Assembly: GCA_963799925.1 (NCBI GenBank)
Contig: CAWCYZ010000002.1
Coordinates: 186,001 to 250,000, forward strand
Origin: DATBQN01 sp963799925
GTDB taxonomy: Bacteria > Acidobacteriota > Thermoanaerobaculia > Multivoradales > UBA5704
Direction: 5' to 3'
DNA: 64,000 nucleotides
Shown here: positions 38,988 to 47,703 of the stretch, one piece after another
Position numbering within the stretch: the stretch's first letter is position 1
Layout: each line of letters begins with the position of its first letter
Notes under the pieces: generated by a model
Databases searched by the model: none
Told to the model about the DNA's origin: nothing
The model's input: the letters and a program-made list of their open reading frames with translations, nothing else
Translations under genes and position numbers: made by a program

Positions 38988-41900
38988 AAGCGCTTCTCCC
39001 ACTGGCCGTCCACCGCGTAGCTGCGGCTGCCGGTCTGGGTGAGGAGCAGGGTGAACTTGGGCGACACCTTCCACTGGATCTGCAGCACCTCCGGCGGCGT
39101 CGCCGTGGGGTCGCTCGAGTAGGTGACGAAGATGTCCTTCGACAGCCGCTTGCCGACCGTGATGCCGACCCCGGAGACCGACTGGCCGGCCTGGTTCGCC
39201 ACCGGGTTGATGCGGAAGCGGTCGAGGCCGAAGAGGGTGCCGACGCGCTGCGAGATCGCCGACGCCGCCTGCCCGTAGAGGAAGCCGGTCGCCCCGAGGT
39301 TCGGCTGCTGCGGGTTGATCGGCGGCGTCGAGAGGTCGGTGCCGGTGCGGTTCTGCGGCAGCTCCTGGCCCGTCGCGAGGAGCGCCAGGATCTCGAGGTC
39401 CGCCAGGTTGGCGTTCGAGGAGAAGTGGGCGTCGAGCCGCTCGGCCGTGCCGGAGAGCATCAGGGTGATCTCGTAGCTCTGCACCTCGGTCTTCGCCACC
39501 AGGTCGATCAGCGGATCGATCTTGTAGGGGTTCGAGAAGGTGAGGAGGCCGCGCTCGATCTTGTACTCGTTGCCGGCGTAGGTGAGCTTGCCGTTGGCCG
39601 CCAGCTCGACGCGGCCGAAGACCACCGGCCGCGCCAGGTTGCCGCGCACCGTCAGGTCGATGGCGCCGCGCAGGTCGGCAACGTTGTTGCGCACCCGCAG
39701 GGCCTGCGGGCCGGCGATCACCAGGTTCAGCTGGGTGGCGGCCTCGAACGGGCTCGCCGCCACCACCTCGACCCGCTGCCGCGCGAAGACCCGCTGCAGC
39801 AGCTCGAGCGTCCCCACCTGGACGTCGTTCAGGTAGTAGGCGCGGTCGAGGTCGATGCGGCCGGCGATCAGGCGGCCGCCGCCCTCCCCGCCGCCGGTCG
39901 ACGAGATCAGCAGGTCGGCGTTGCCGCGGGTCAGGAAGCCCTCGGGATAGCGCACCGAGACGTCCTGGGCGGTGACGTGCGCCTGGTAGGAGAGCGGGCG
40001 GCCGGGGGCCGGCAGGCGGAGGCTGCCGGCGAGGCCGACGGTGCCGCCGGCGACGTCGGCGAGCAGGCGCTGGTCGACGATCACCTCGTCGCGCGAGAAG
40101 AGGATCTCGCCGCGCACGTTCTCGAAGGCGTGCGGGAAGCCGGGGACGACCAAGCGCGCGCCGCGCAGGACGGCCTCGCCGTTGAGCTCGGGCTTCGCGA
40201 GGGTGCCGCGGACGGTCGCCAGGGCGTCGACGAAGCCGGCGACGTCCAGGTCCGGGCGCAGCAGCTTCAGCCAGCCGATCCAGACCGTGCTCTGCAGGCG
40301 CAGGTCGAGCTTCGCCCCGGCGGCGAGACCGACCGTGCCGTTGGCGAAGAGCTCGGTGTCGTGCGACGCCTCGCGGAGGTAGAGCGAGCGGATGTCGAGG
40401 CGGCCCGGCTCCAGGGCGACGACGACGGGCTCGGCGTTCTTGATCTCCCGCCCCTGGAACTGGGCATGGAGGTCGGAGAGGGCGAGCTGGGCGTCGTACT
40501 TCCGGGCCGGGAAGTCGGCGCGGAGCGTCGCCCGGCCGGCGAGCCCGCCGGTGAAGGCGGGCAGCGGCCGCCCGGCGGCGAGCCGCGCGAGGCCCGGCAG
40601 GTTGTCGCTCGCGAGGTCGAAGGCGACCTCGGCGCCGCGGCGGTCGAGCCGGCCGCCGCCGGAGAGGCGGGCGAGCCCCGGCAGCTCGCCCTGGGCCTCC
40701 ACCCGCCCGCCCTCCCAGGTGGCGGTGAGCGAGGCGCCGCCGGCCGCGCCGAGAGGGCGGCCGGCGACGGCGAGGCCGCGGCCGGCGAGGGTCAGGGTCG
40801 CCCGCGGCCGGTCGAGGGTGCCGGAGGCCGTGGCGGTGACGGCGACCGTCCCCGCGGCGGCGCCGGCGCCGGCCAGCAGATTGGCGAACGGCGCCCTGGC
40901 GAGCGCCAGGGCCGGGGCGGCGAGCGACAGCGACAGCGACTTGGCCGCCGGATCGAAGCTCCCCGAGAGGTCGACGCGGCCGGCCGGCAGTTCGACGACC
41001 CCGCGCTCGACGCGCAGCGCGGTCCCCGCGAAGGCGACCGCGGCGCTCGCCCGCCCGAGGGCGTAGCCCCCGACCGCGAGGTCCGCCGCCGTGGCGTCGG
41101 CGTGGCCGGTGAGGTCGTCCGGCGAGCCGGCGAGTTGGACGTGGCCGGAGACGGTGCCGCCCAAGGCGGGGGCCTGCGGGGCGAGGAAGCGCGCCACCTC
41201 GGCGGTGGGCCAGGCGGCGGCATCGACCGTCAGGGCGATCTGCTCGCCGCGGCGGAGCTTGCCGCCGGGGCCGGCGAGCGGCACCCGGCCGGCGACGTGG
41301 ATGCGGCTCTCCCCCCGCGCGAGGTCGATGGCGAGCCCCTCGACCGCGTCGGGTTTGAGGGTCAGCGCGCCGCGCACCGCGGCGGGGGCCGCGAGCGCCG
41401 GGCTGGTGGCGTCGGCGAGGTCGAGGCCGAGGGCGAGCGCCCAGGCCGCGGGGGTGAAGGTGAGGCTGCCGTCGGCGTGGCCGTGCCCGGCGGTGGGCAG
41501 CCAGAAGGGGGGCGGCGCCGGCTTGCCGCCGGATGCTGGGGCGGCGCGCTGCGGGCACCAGGCGCAGGATCGCCGGCGCGTCGCCGGTGTCGAGGTGGAG
41601 GTCGAGGCGGCCGCTCCGCTTCGTCAGGTCGGCCGTCAGCTCGCCGGTCGCCGACTGCCGCGGCGCGGTCACCCGGATGTCGCGCGAGGAGAGGATGCCG
41701 CGGGCGAGGGCGAGGGTGCCCTGGCCGTCGACGGGCAAGCCCAGGGCGGCGCTCCGCGCCGCGACCGTCACCGCCGCGCGCCCGGTGCCGGCGAGGATCG
41801 CGGCGGAGCTGCAGCGGTAGACGAAGCGGCCGGAGGCGGCCCCGGAGAGGCCGTGGAGGGGCGCCTTCTCGTCGGCGAGCACGGTCTCGACGGCGATGCC

Positions 41901-43092
41901 GCGGAAGGCGAGGTCGAGCGCCACCGGCTTGCCGGCCGGCGCGCTCGACGCCGTGTCGACGAAGACCTTGCCGTCGATCGCGCCGCCGCCGTAGCCGGCG
42001 CGGCGGACGTCGATCGTCAGGCCCTTCGGGCGCCCGTCGAGGCTCGCCTCGACCCCGGCCACCGTCCACTCGCGGAAGCCGACGCGCGGCGCGGTCACGA
42101 CGCCCGCGTAGCGCCACCCGCCGGGACCGACGACGACGCGGCCGTCCGCCACCTGGAAGCGGCCGGCGAGCGGGTCCGCGAGGTAGCCCAGCCGGTTGGC
42201 GATGCGGCCCTCCCCCTCGCCCGCGAAGCGCAGGTCGACGTGCGCGCCGCCGCGCCAGGAGATCGTGCCGTCCGCCCGCGCCTCGAGGTCGGGGCCGGCG
42301 AGGCGGGCGGCGGCGATCTCGAGCCGCCCGTCGTCGAGGAAGAGGCTCCCCTTCCCCGAGTAGCTGACGCGGTAGGGACGGGCGCCGGGGAGGGTCGTCA
42401 CCACCTCCTGCGCCGTCGCCAGGGCATCCAGCCGATGGCCGCTGCCGATCAGCCGCCCCCAGATGGCGCGGGCGTCGACCGAGAGCTGGTAGCGGTGCTC
42501 GTTGAGCTCGAACTCGCCGTCCTGGACGAGGATGCGGCCGATCTGCACCTCGAAGCGGCGGGGGCCGGAGGCGCCCGGGGTGCCGAACTGCGGCAGGTTG
42601 CTGCTGCCGTCGGGGTGGAAGATGAGATGGAGGCGCGGCCGCACGACGTCGATCTGGTCGAGGCGCACGATGCGCCGGCGCAGGTCGCCCCAGGGCAGGG
42701 CGATGTGGACCCGATCGGCGGTGGCGAGCGGCGGGTCGGCCGGGCGCGGGCCGGGGATCCGGACGTCGTGGAGGACGATGTCGGCCCAGGGGACCAGGCT
42801 GTACTCGGCGCTGCCGATCGTCACCGGCCGGTGGAGGAAGTCGGAGGTGCGGGCGACGGCCAGGGCGAGGACCCGCTCGCGCGCGAAGCGGCTCTGCGCC
42901 AGCTCGTAGAGGGCGAAGCCCAGGGCGAGGAGGAAGACGAGCCCCCACACGAACGGCCGCACGACCCAGCGGCGCAGGCGCCCCGGGGGCGGCGGCCGGG
43001 CCGCTCGCCGCCGTCCGAGAGTCCGGCGAGGGCGGCGGGGGCGAAGGGGACGGCGGCCCGGCGTCCGTCGGGCTCTGCTCGGGGGGGCTCAT
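38984..43092 (-). CDS. tamB: TamB-like translocation and assembly module protein
   Basis: About 1,370 aa after repair, an AsmA/TamB-type protein with one N-terminal membrane anchor and a long beta-taco bridging the periplasm. ATG 43092 gives a Pro-rich cytoplasmic head (MSPPEQSPTDAGPPSPSPPP). A frame change at a CCCCCGGGG run near 42985 leads to RRWVVRPFVWGLVFLLALGF, the membrane helix. A second change near 41545 connects LRLVPAARR to ASGGKPAPPPFWLP. The C-terminal DUF490-type region is clear (LTFSNPYKIDPLIDLVAKTE, LALLATGQELPQ, VGKRLSKDIFVTYSSDP) and ends DGQWEKRF. Overlap with the downstream Omp85 gene supports a shared function in outer-membrane protein or lipid handling. Confidence 0.9.
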
Positions 43093-43146
43093 GCCGCAGG
43101 ACGACGCGCCGGCGCGGCCTTCAGGCCGGGAGCGGCCGGAGCGGGG

Positions 43147-43208
43147 GGTTCATGCCGCGGACGCGGCGGGTGCGGCGGGTTCATGCCGCGGACGCGGCGG
43201 GTGCGGCG
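43147..43208. repeat. Two tandem copies of a 31-bp unit
   Basis: The 31-bp unit beginning GGTTCATGCCGCGGACGCG is present twice in direct succession between tamB and the NAD kinase stop, followed by CTCACCCGG twice at 43210-43227. Probably replication slippage; no function proposed. Confidence 0.8.
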
Positions 43209-43219
43209 GCTCACCCGGC

Positions 43220-44116
43220 TCACCCGGCCGGGGTGGGCTCTTCGCTCGACAGGCCCCCCCAGCGGAGCTTGCCGCGCAGATTGTCGTAGAAGCTCCGCAC
43301 GTTGACCTTGACCAGCCGCACGACGTCGGGGCTGCGGGTGATGCGCACCACGTCGCGGTGGCCGAGCGAGGTCCCCTCCTGGCCGTCGAGGGTCAGGTAG
43401 ACCTCCTCGCGCTGGGTCTCGAGCATCACCTCGACCATGCTGCGGTCGGAGACCACGAAAGGGCGCAGCGCCAGGGCGTGAGGACAGATCGGGGTGAGCA
43501 CGACGACCGGCAGCAGCGGGTGGACGATGGGGCCGCCCGCCGAGAGGTTGTACGCGGTCGAGCCGGTCGGCGTCGAGATGATGAGGCCGTCCGAGCGGTA
43601 GCGGGCGATCAGGTGGCCGTCGACCTCCAGGGTGAGCTGGATGATGCGGGCGAGGGCGCTCTTCGTCACCACCGCGTCGTTCAGCACCCGGAAGCTCTGC
43701 GCCGCGCCGCCGCCGGCGCGCCGCAGCTCGATCTGGAGGAGCGAGCGCTCCTCGGTGTCGAAGCGGCCGGCGAGCACCTGGACGAGCGTCGGGTAGAGCT
43801 CGCCGCGGTTGATCTCGGTCAGGAACCCGAGGTTGCCTAAGTTGACGCCGAGGATCGGCACCCCCGGCACCGCCGTGCGGGCGACGGCGAGGAGGGTGCC
43901 GTCGCCGCCGAGGACGATCACCAGGTCGTAGGGCTCCTTGGCGGCGAACGGCGCCTCGCCGTCCAGCCCCTTGGCGCGGAGCGTCGCCTCGTCCATCGCC
44001 ACCTCGAGGTCGCGCCGCCGCAGCCACTCGGCCATCTCCTGCGCCGTGTCGATCGCGTCGCGGCTCCCCACCTTGGCGACGATGCCGATGCGCTGGATGC
44101 GGCGCCGGCGGGTCAT
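43220..44116 (-). CDS. nadK: NAD kinase
   Basis: 298 aa, phosphorylates NAD to NADP with ATP or polyphosphate. ATG 44116 overlaps the tlyA stop (ATGA), so a coupled operon. Motifs: VIVLGGDGTLLAVAR (GGDG), GVNLGNLGFLTEI, VLNDAVVTK (NE/D motif), YRSDGLIISTPTGSTAYNLS and AGGPIVHP. Length is normal for bacterial NadK. The tlyA-nadK order (often followed by recN) is a familiar housekeeping arrangement. Confidence 0.95.
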   Translation of the reverse strand: MTRRRRIQRIGIVAKVGSRDAIDTAQEMAEWLRRRDLEVAMDEATLRAKGLDGEAPFAAKEPYDLVIVLGGDGTLLAVARTAVPGVPILGVNLGNLGFLTEINRGELYPTLVQVLAGRFDTEERSLLQIELRRAGGGAAQSFRVLNDAVVTKSALARIIQLTLEVDGHLIARYRSDGLIISTPTGSTAYNLSAGGPIVHPLLPVVVLTPICPHALALRPFVVSDRSMVEVMLETQREEVYLTLDGQEGTSLGHRDVVRITRSPDVVRLVKVNVRSFYDNLRGKLRWGGLSSEEPTPAG

Positions 44117-44871
44117 GGCGCGGCCTCCGCCGGCGGCGGGCCGGCGGGCCGGCGCAAGAGGGCGAAGGTCTCGCGGTTCCCCTCCATGCCGGCGACCGGC
44201 GAGTCGAATAGCCCGAGCGGCGCGAGCCCGAGGCCGGCGAGCGCCGCGGCGACCGCCTCGACGACCGCCTGGCGCAGCGCCGGGTCGCGCACGATGCCGC
44301 CCTTCCCCACCGCGCCGCGGCCGGCCTCGAACTGCGGCTTGACGAGGGGGAGGAAGAGGCCGCCGGGCTCGACGTGCGGCAGGAGCGCCGGCACCACCTT
44401 GGCGAGGGAGATGAAGGAGACGTCGAGCGTCGCGAGACGGGCGCGCTCGGGGAGGTCCGCGGGCGCCAGATGGCGGGCGTTGACGCGCTCCATCACCACG
44501 ACGCGCGGGTCGGCGCGCAGGCGCGCGTCGAGCTGGCCGTAGCCGACGTCGAGAGCGTAGACGCGCGCCGCGCCGCGCTGCAGCAGGCAGTCGGTGAAGC
44601 CGCCGGTCGAGGCGCCGACGTCCAGGCACACCCAGCCGGCGGGATCGATGCGGAAGTGGTCGAGGGCGGCGGCGAGCTTCCTGCCGGCGCGGGAGACGAA
44701 CGGCTCGCGCGCCCGGACCTCGAGCGCCGCGCCCGCCGGCACGCCGGCGCCGGCCTTGTCGACGAGCCGCCCGTCGACCCGCACCTCCCCCGCCATGACC
44801 GCGCGGCGCGCCTGCTCCCGGCTCGCGAAGAGCCCGCGCTCGACCAGGAGCTGGTCCAGGCGTCCGGTCAC
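44113..44871 (-). CDS. tlyA: TlyA family rRNA methyltransferase (2'-O-ribose)
   Basis: 252 aa. N-terminal S4 RNA-binding domain (RLDQLLVERGLFASREQARR, MAGEVRVDGRLVDKAG), then an FtsJ/RrmJ-type Rossmann methyltransferase: SRAGRKLAAALDHF, CLDVGASTGGFTDCLLQ (SAM motif), ALDVGYGQLDARLR, DVSFISLAKVVPALL and LPLVKPQFEAGR with the KPQFE motif. Members methylate 16S/23S rRNA ribose; the haemolysin name is historical. Overlaps nadK downstream. Confidence 0.93.
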   Translation of the reverse strand: MTGRLDQLLVERGLFASREQARRAVMAGEVRVDGRLVDKAGAGVPAGAALEVRAREPFVSRAGRKLAAALDHFRIDPAGWVCLDVGASTGGFTDCLLQRGAARVYALDVGYGQLDARLRADPRVVVMERVNARHLAPADLPERARLATLDVSFISLAKVVPALLPHVEPGGLFLPLVKPQFEAGRGAVGKGGIVRDPALRQAVVEAVAAALAGLGLAPLGLFDSPVAGMEGNRETFALLRRPAGPPPAEAAP

Positions 44872-44898
44872 CCGCCAGTCACCGCCGGAGGGGGGCTC

Positions 44899-45150
44899 TC
44901 AACGGCCGACGACCGAGCCCGGCAGCGCCTCCTCGATCAGCATGATGGGGATGTCCGAGATGATCGGGTAGACGAGCCCGGAGCTGGCGCAGTAGAGGCC
45001 CTGCTCGACGACCGGCTCCTCGTCGCGGAAGTGCTCGCGGTACTTCTCGACCAGGTTCGAGCGCACCTCGGCGGGCAGCTCGACGAGCTCCAGATCCCCC
45101 TTGCTCTTGGGGCAGACCAGAATCTCCAACAGCTCCGGATCGACCGCCAT
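44899..45150 (-). CDS. Trm112-like protein
   Basis: 83 aa. Begins MAVDPELLEILVCPKSKGDL, the Trm112/UPF0434 signature, and ends in GLYCASSGLVYPIISDIPIM followed by LIEEALPGS. The start is ATG 45150 with GGGAGG 9 bases upstream; a longer frame to 45267 exists but has no ribosome site and poor composition. The family is known as a small activator of methyltransferases, with a metal-binding knuckle in some members; only one Cys pair position is kept here (CPK, YCAS). It sits upstream of tlyA on the same strand. Confidence 0.88.
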   Translation of the reverse strand: MAVDPELLEILVCPKSKGDLELVELPAEVRSNLVEKYREHFRDEEPVVEQGLYCASSGLVYPIISDIPIMLIEEALPGSVVGR

Positions 45151-45281
45151 GCGACGCGCCTCCCTAGGGGGCCGAAGGATAGCACAGGGGGGCGCGGCCG
45201 CTTCCCGGCGAGCCGCGCCGCGGCCGCGAGCCGCGGCGGGTACCCGGTCGCATAAGATGGCGGCCATGCGGCGGTCATGAG

Positions 45282-46109
45282 GTGAGCGCGCCGGAGGTCT
45301 CGATCGTCATCCCGGCCCACGACGAGGCGGAGAGCCTGGAGGCCCTGGCCGGGGAGATCCGCGGCGCGCTCGATGGCACCGGCCTCGCCTACGAGGTGAT
45401 CTTCGTCGACGACGGCTCGACCGACACGACGCCCGAGGTGCTGCGCGGCCTCGCGGCGGCGGACGGGCGGGTGCGGGTGATCCGGCAGCGGCGCCGCGGC
45501 GGGCAGTCGGCGGCGCTCGACGCCGGGTTCCGCCGCGCCCAGGGCGCCGTCCTCGTCACCCTGGACGCCGACCTGCAGAACGACCCGGCCGACATCCCCC
45601 GCCTGCTCGCCGCGCTGCCGGGCCACGACCTGGTCTGCGGGGTGCGCACGAGCCGCCGGGACGACTGGCTGCGGAGGGTCTCGTCGCGCCTCGCCAACGG
45701 CGTCCGCAACCGCGTGACCGGCGAGCGCATCGCCGACACCGGCTGCAGCCTGAAGGCGTACCGCGCCGAGGTCCTGCGGCGGGTGCCGATGTACGACGGC
45801 ATGCACCGCTTCCTCCCCACCCTGATGCGGCTCGCCGGGGCGCGGGTCCAGGAGATCCCCGTGAGCCACCGCCCGCGGCTCCACGGCAGGACCAAATATG
45901 GCATCGGCAACCGCTTGTGGAGAGGGCTCGCCGACCTGGCCGCGGTGCGCTGGATGCAGCGGCGCTCGATCGACCGCGGCCTTTCCGAGGAGATCGCGGA
46001 TTGGACCACCACACCCTATGGCTCGTCGTCGGCTTCTGCGGCCAGGCCCTCTTCTTCGGCCGCTTCTTCGTCCAGTGGATCGCCTCCGAGCGCAAGAAAG
46101 AGAGCGTGA
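45282..46109 (+). CDS. GT2 family glycosyltransferase (DPM/ArnC-like)
   Basis: 275 aa as read. GT-A fold features: VSIVIPAHDEAESLEALAGE, VIFVDDGSTDTTPEVLR, GGQSAALDAGFRRAQG, LVTLDADLQNDPADIPRLL (the DxD), then DTGCSLKAYRAEVLRRVPMY and HRPRLHGRTKYG. Such enzymes transfer a sugar from a nucleotide donor to a polyprenyl phosphate or lipid acceptor at the inner membrane face. The last 36 residues (Ser/Ala-rich) are read out of the coding frame of the next gene, so the true end is probably near 46000 with an indel hiding the stop. ATG/GTG choice follows the motif start. Confidence 0.88.
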   Translation: MSAPEVSIVIPAHDEAESLEALAGEIRGALDGTGLAYEVIFVDDGSTDTTPEVLRGLAAADGRVRVIRQRRRGGQSAALDAGFRRAQGAVLVTLDADLQNDPADIPRLLAALPGHDLVCGVRTSRRDDWLRRVSSRLANGVRNRVTGERIADTGCSLKAYRAEVLRRVPMYDGMHRFLPTLMRLAGARVQEIPVSHRPRLHGRTKYGIGNRLWRGLADLAAVRWMQRRSIDRGLSEEIADWTTTPYGSSSASAARPSSSAASSSSGSPPSARKRA

Positions 46110-46306
46110 TCCCCCCCGCCTTCTGGTACCTCTCGATCGGCGGCGGCCTCGTCCTCCTCGTCTACTCGATCGAGCGCCGCGACCCGGTCTTCATGCTGGG
46201 CCAGGCGACCGGGCTGCTGATCTATGGGCGGAACCTCTGGTTCGTCCGCAAGGGCAACGCCGGCGAGAGCGGAGAGGATAGATACGACGCGGACGAAGGC
46301 AGGTGA
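46001..46306 (+). CDS. Lipid-A-disaccharide synthase N-terminal-like membrane protein (LAB_N)
   Basis: 101 aa from TTG 46001, with GAGGAG 8-10 bases upstream. The sequence DHHTLWLVVGFCGQALFFGR, FFVQWIASERKKESVIPPAF, WYLSIGGGLVLLVYSIERRD and PVFMLGQATGLLIYGRNLWF matches the small three-helix LAB_N family. It usually occurs beside GT2 enzymes and is thought to act in lipid or glycolipid modification. It overlaps the 3' part of the glycosyltransferase frame, indicating tight coupling. Confidence 0.88.
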   Translation: MDHHTLWLVVGFCGQALFFGRFFVQWIASERKKESVIPPAFWYLSIGGGLVLLVYSIERRDPVFMLGQATGLLIYGRNLWFVRKGNAGESGEDRYDADEGR

Positions 46307-46442
46307 GACGCGTCGGCGCAAGGCGCCCTTGGGTAGGCGTCGAGGGCGGCGGTCGCCGCGGCTGGGGGGAAAACCGTAACAACCGCACCCGCCGCCGCGC
46401 CACAGAAGGTGGACTCGAAATACCACCTGGAGGAGACCCGAG

Positions 46443-46802
46443 ATGAAACGCTACGTCCTCGCCGTCGTTGGAGTCGCCGCGCTGGCCGCGGTTTCGATCC
46501 GAGCCACCCCGCAGCAGATCCCGGTAACCAAGATACCCGTGCGGCCCTTGCCGCGGTCAAAATGTCTCCAGGTCACCTCGGGCGGCTCCTTTGGCTGCAA
46601 GGACCAAGGCAACTTCGACAGCACCTGTGCCACGGCCAAGTGCCCCTCCGGGTACACGCTCACGGGCGGTGGCGGAGCCTGTCAAGCGGGCGATCGCCGG
46701 ATCAAGAGCCTCGTCCCGAACCTGGCCATGGGCCAGTTCACCATCGCCTGCGAGCAACAGGGAGTCGCGCCGGCGGCGGTGGCGATCTGCTGCCAGCTCT
46801 AG
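46443..46802 (+). CDS. Secreted Cys-rich small protein, 119 aa
   Basis: ATG 46443 with GGAGGAGAC upstream. A signal peptide is clear (MKRYVLAVVGVAALAAVSIR, then ATPQQ). The mature part holds seven cysteines: KCLQ, FGCKD, STCATAKCPSGYTLTGGGGA, then CQAG, IACEQQ and AICCQL. Pairing of these would give a small disulphide-bonded exported protein. No family recognised. It stands alone with 136 bases upstream and 190 bases downstream without genes. Confidence 0.7.
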   Translation: MKRYVLAVVGVAALAAVSIRATPQQIPVTKIPVRPLPRSKCLQVTSGGSFGCKDQGNFDSTCATAKCPSGYTLTGGGGACQAGDRRIKSLVPNLAMGQFTIACEQQGVAPAAVAICCQL

Positions 46803-46992
46803 AGCACGCGGCGGAAGAAGCCGGGGCGAGCCTCCGGACAGACGAGAGCCAGCGAGAGATCCTCGCCCGAGCGCGCTGCGGGTCGGTCCCTTCTGCGTGG
46901 CCATCGCAACCTGGCCGACGGGAACAGAGCGGCGCAGGTGGAGGCCCGGATCGCCTCCTCCTCGCCGACGCCCCCGAACTAGCCGTTGGCTG

Positions 46993-47469
46993 TCAGGATC
47001 GGCCGTGCCGTCGCCGCCAGTATTCGCGGAACGACCGCAGCCGCGGTAGAGACTCGAGGTCCTTGGCGCGGCCGCTCGCTTCCTTGCTGGCGATAATGTC
47101 GTCGAGGTGGCAGACAGAGAAGCCTTCGACCTCGACTCGCCGCCGCCAGGCGTCCGCAAAACGCTCGATGCCGTCCGGCGCGAACACGAGGTCGAGGTCG
47201 AAGGGCCCGTTCTTGAGCTGCACGAAGTCCTTGCCACGCTCGATTTGCGCCGCCTGCTCGTCGTCGAGAGCAAAACCCAGCTCGCGCAGGGCGGCGACGA
47301 TGGCCCGGCCGTTGTCGGGGCTCTTCTCTACGAAGAGGTCGGCGTCCTGCGTGGTGTCGGGGTAGCCGAGCAGAATCGCGCCGGATTTGCCGATGAAGAG
47401 ATAGCGCACCTCATGGCGGGCGAACGCGTCGCGGATCTCCTCGGCCTGCCGGTACTCAAACGTGCCCAT
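46993..47469 (-). CDS. Nucleotidyltransferase-like protein, 158 aa
   Basis: The segment RYLFIGKSGAILLGYPDTTQ followed by DADLFVEKS has the G-S-x9-13-DxD pattern of the minimal nucleotidyltransferase fold, and GPFDLDLVF supplies the third acidic strand. A basic C-terminus follows (RAKDLESLPRLRSFREYWRR). It overlaps the preceding 77-aa gene by 14 bases. Such minimal nucleotidyltransferases are common in toxin-antitoxin-like pairs, but I cannot say which role this one has. Confidence 0.7.
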   Translation of the reverse strand: MGTFEYRQAEEIRDAFARHEVRYLFIGKSGAILLGYPDTTQDADLFVEKSPDNGRAIVAALRELGFALDDEQAAQIERGKDFVQLKNGPFDLDLVFAPDGIERFADAWRRRVEVEGFSVCHLDDIIASKEASGRAKDLESLPRLRSFREYWRRRHGRS

Positions 47470-47689
47470 ATCCCAGCCAGTCCGGCAGGTTCTCCTCGCA
47501 CCAGCGGCGGTAGTCAGCGGTCGTGTCGAAGGCGCGAAACGGCTCGTCGTCGAGCACCGGCTTGTAGGTGTGGATGAAGGCGTAGCGAAAGCGGGTCCGC
47601 AGCGGCCGGCGGGCAGCGGCCTCGAACTCGGCCAGCCACTCCGCCGGAATGTCGCCCAATCCTAGCGGCCGAGACGTCTCAGAAGCCAT
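47456..47689 (-). CDS. Small unknown protein coupled to the nucleotidyltransferase
   Basis: 77 aa: MASETSRPLGLGDIPAEWLA, then RFRYAFIHTYKPVLDDEPFR and a C-terminus PDWLGYGHV. It precedes and overlaps the nucleotidyltransferase gene, so the two are likely translated together. No HEPN signature (RxxxxH) is visible, so it is not an evident HEPN partner. Function unknown. Confidence 0.6.
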   Translation of the reverse strand: MASETSRPLGLGDIPAEWLAEFEAAARRPLRTRFRYAFIHTYKPVLDDEPFRAFDTTADYRRWCEENLPDWLGYGHV

Positions 47690-47703
47690 TGCCGGAGATT
47701 AGC

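Noticed and set aside
44899..45267. Longer 122-aa form of the Trm112-like protein
   Set aside because: The added N-terminus is low-complexity and has no ribosome site; the conserved start MAVDPELLEILVCP has one.
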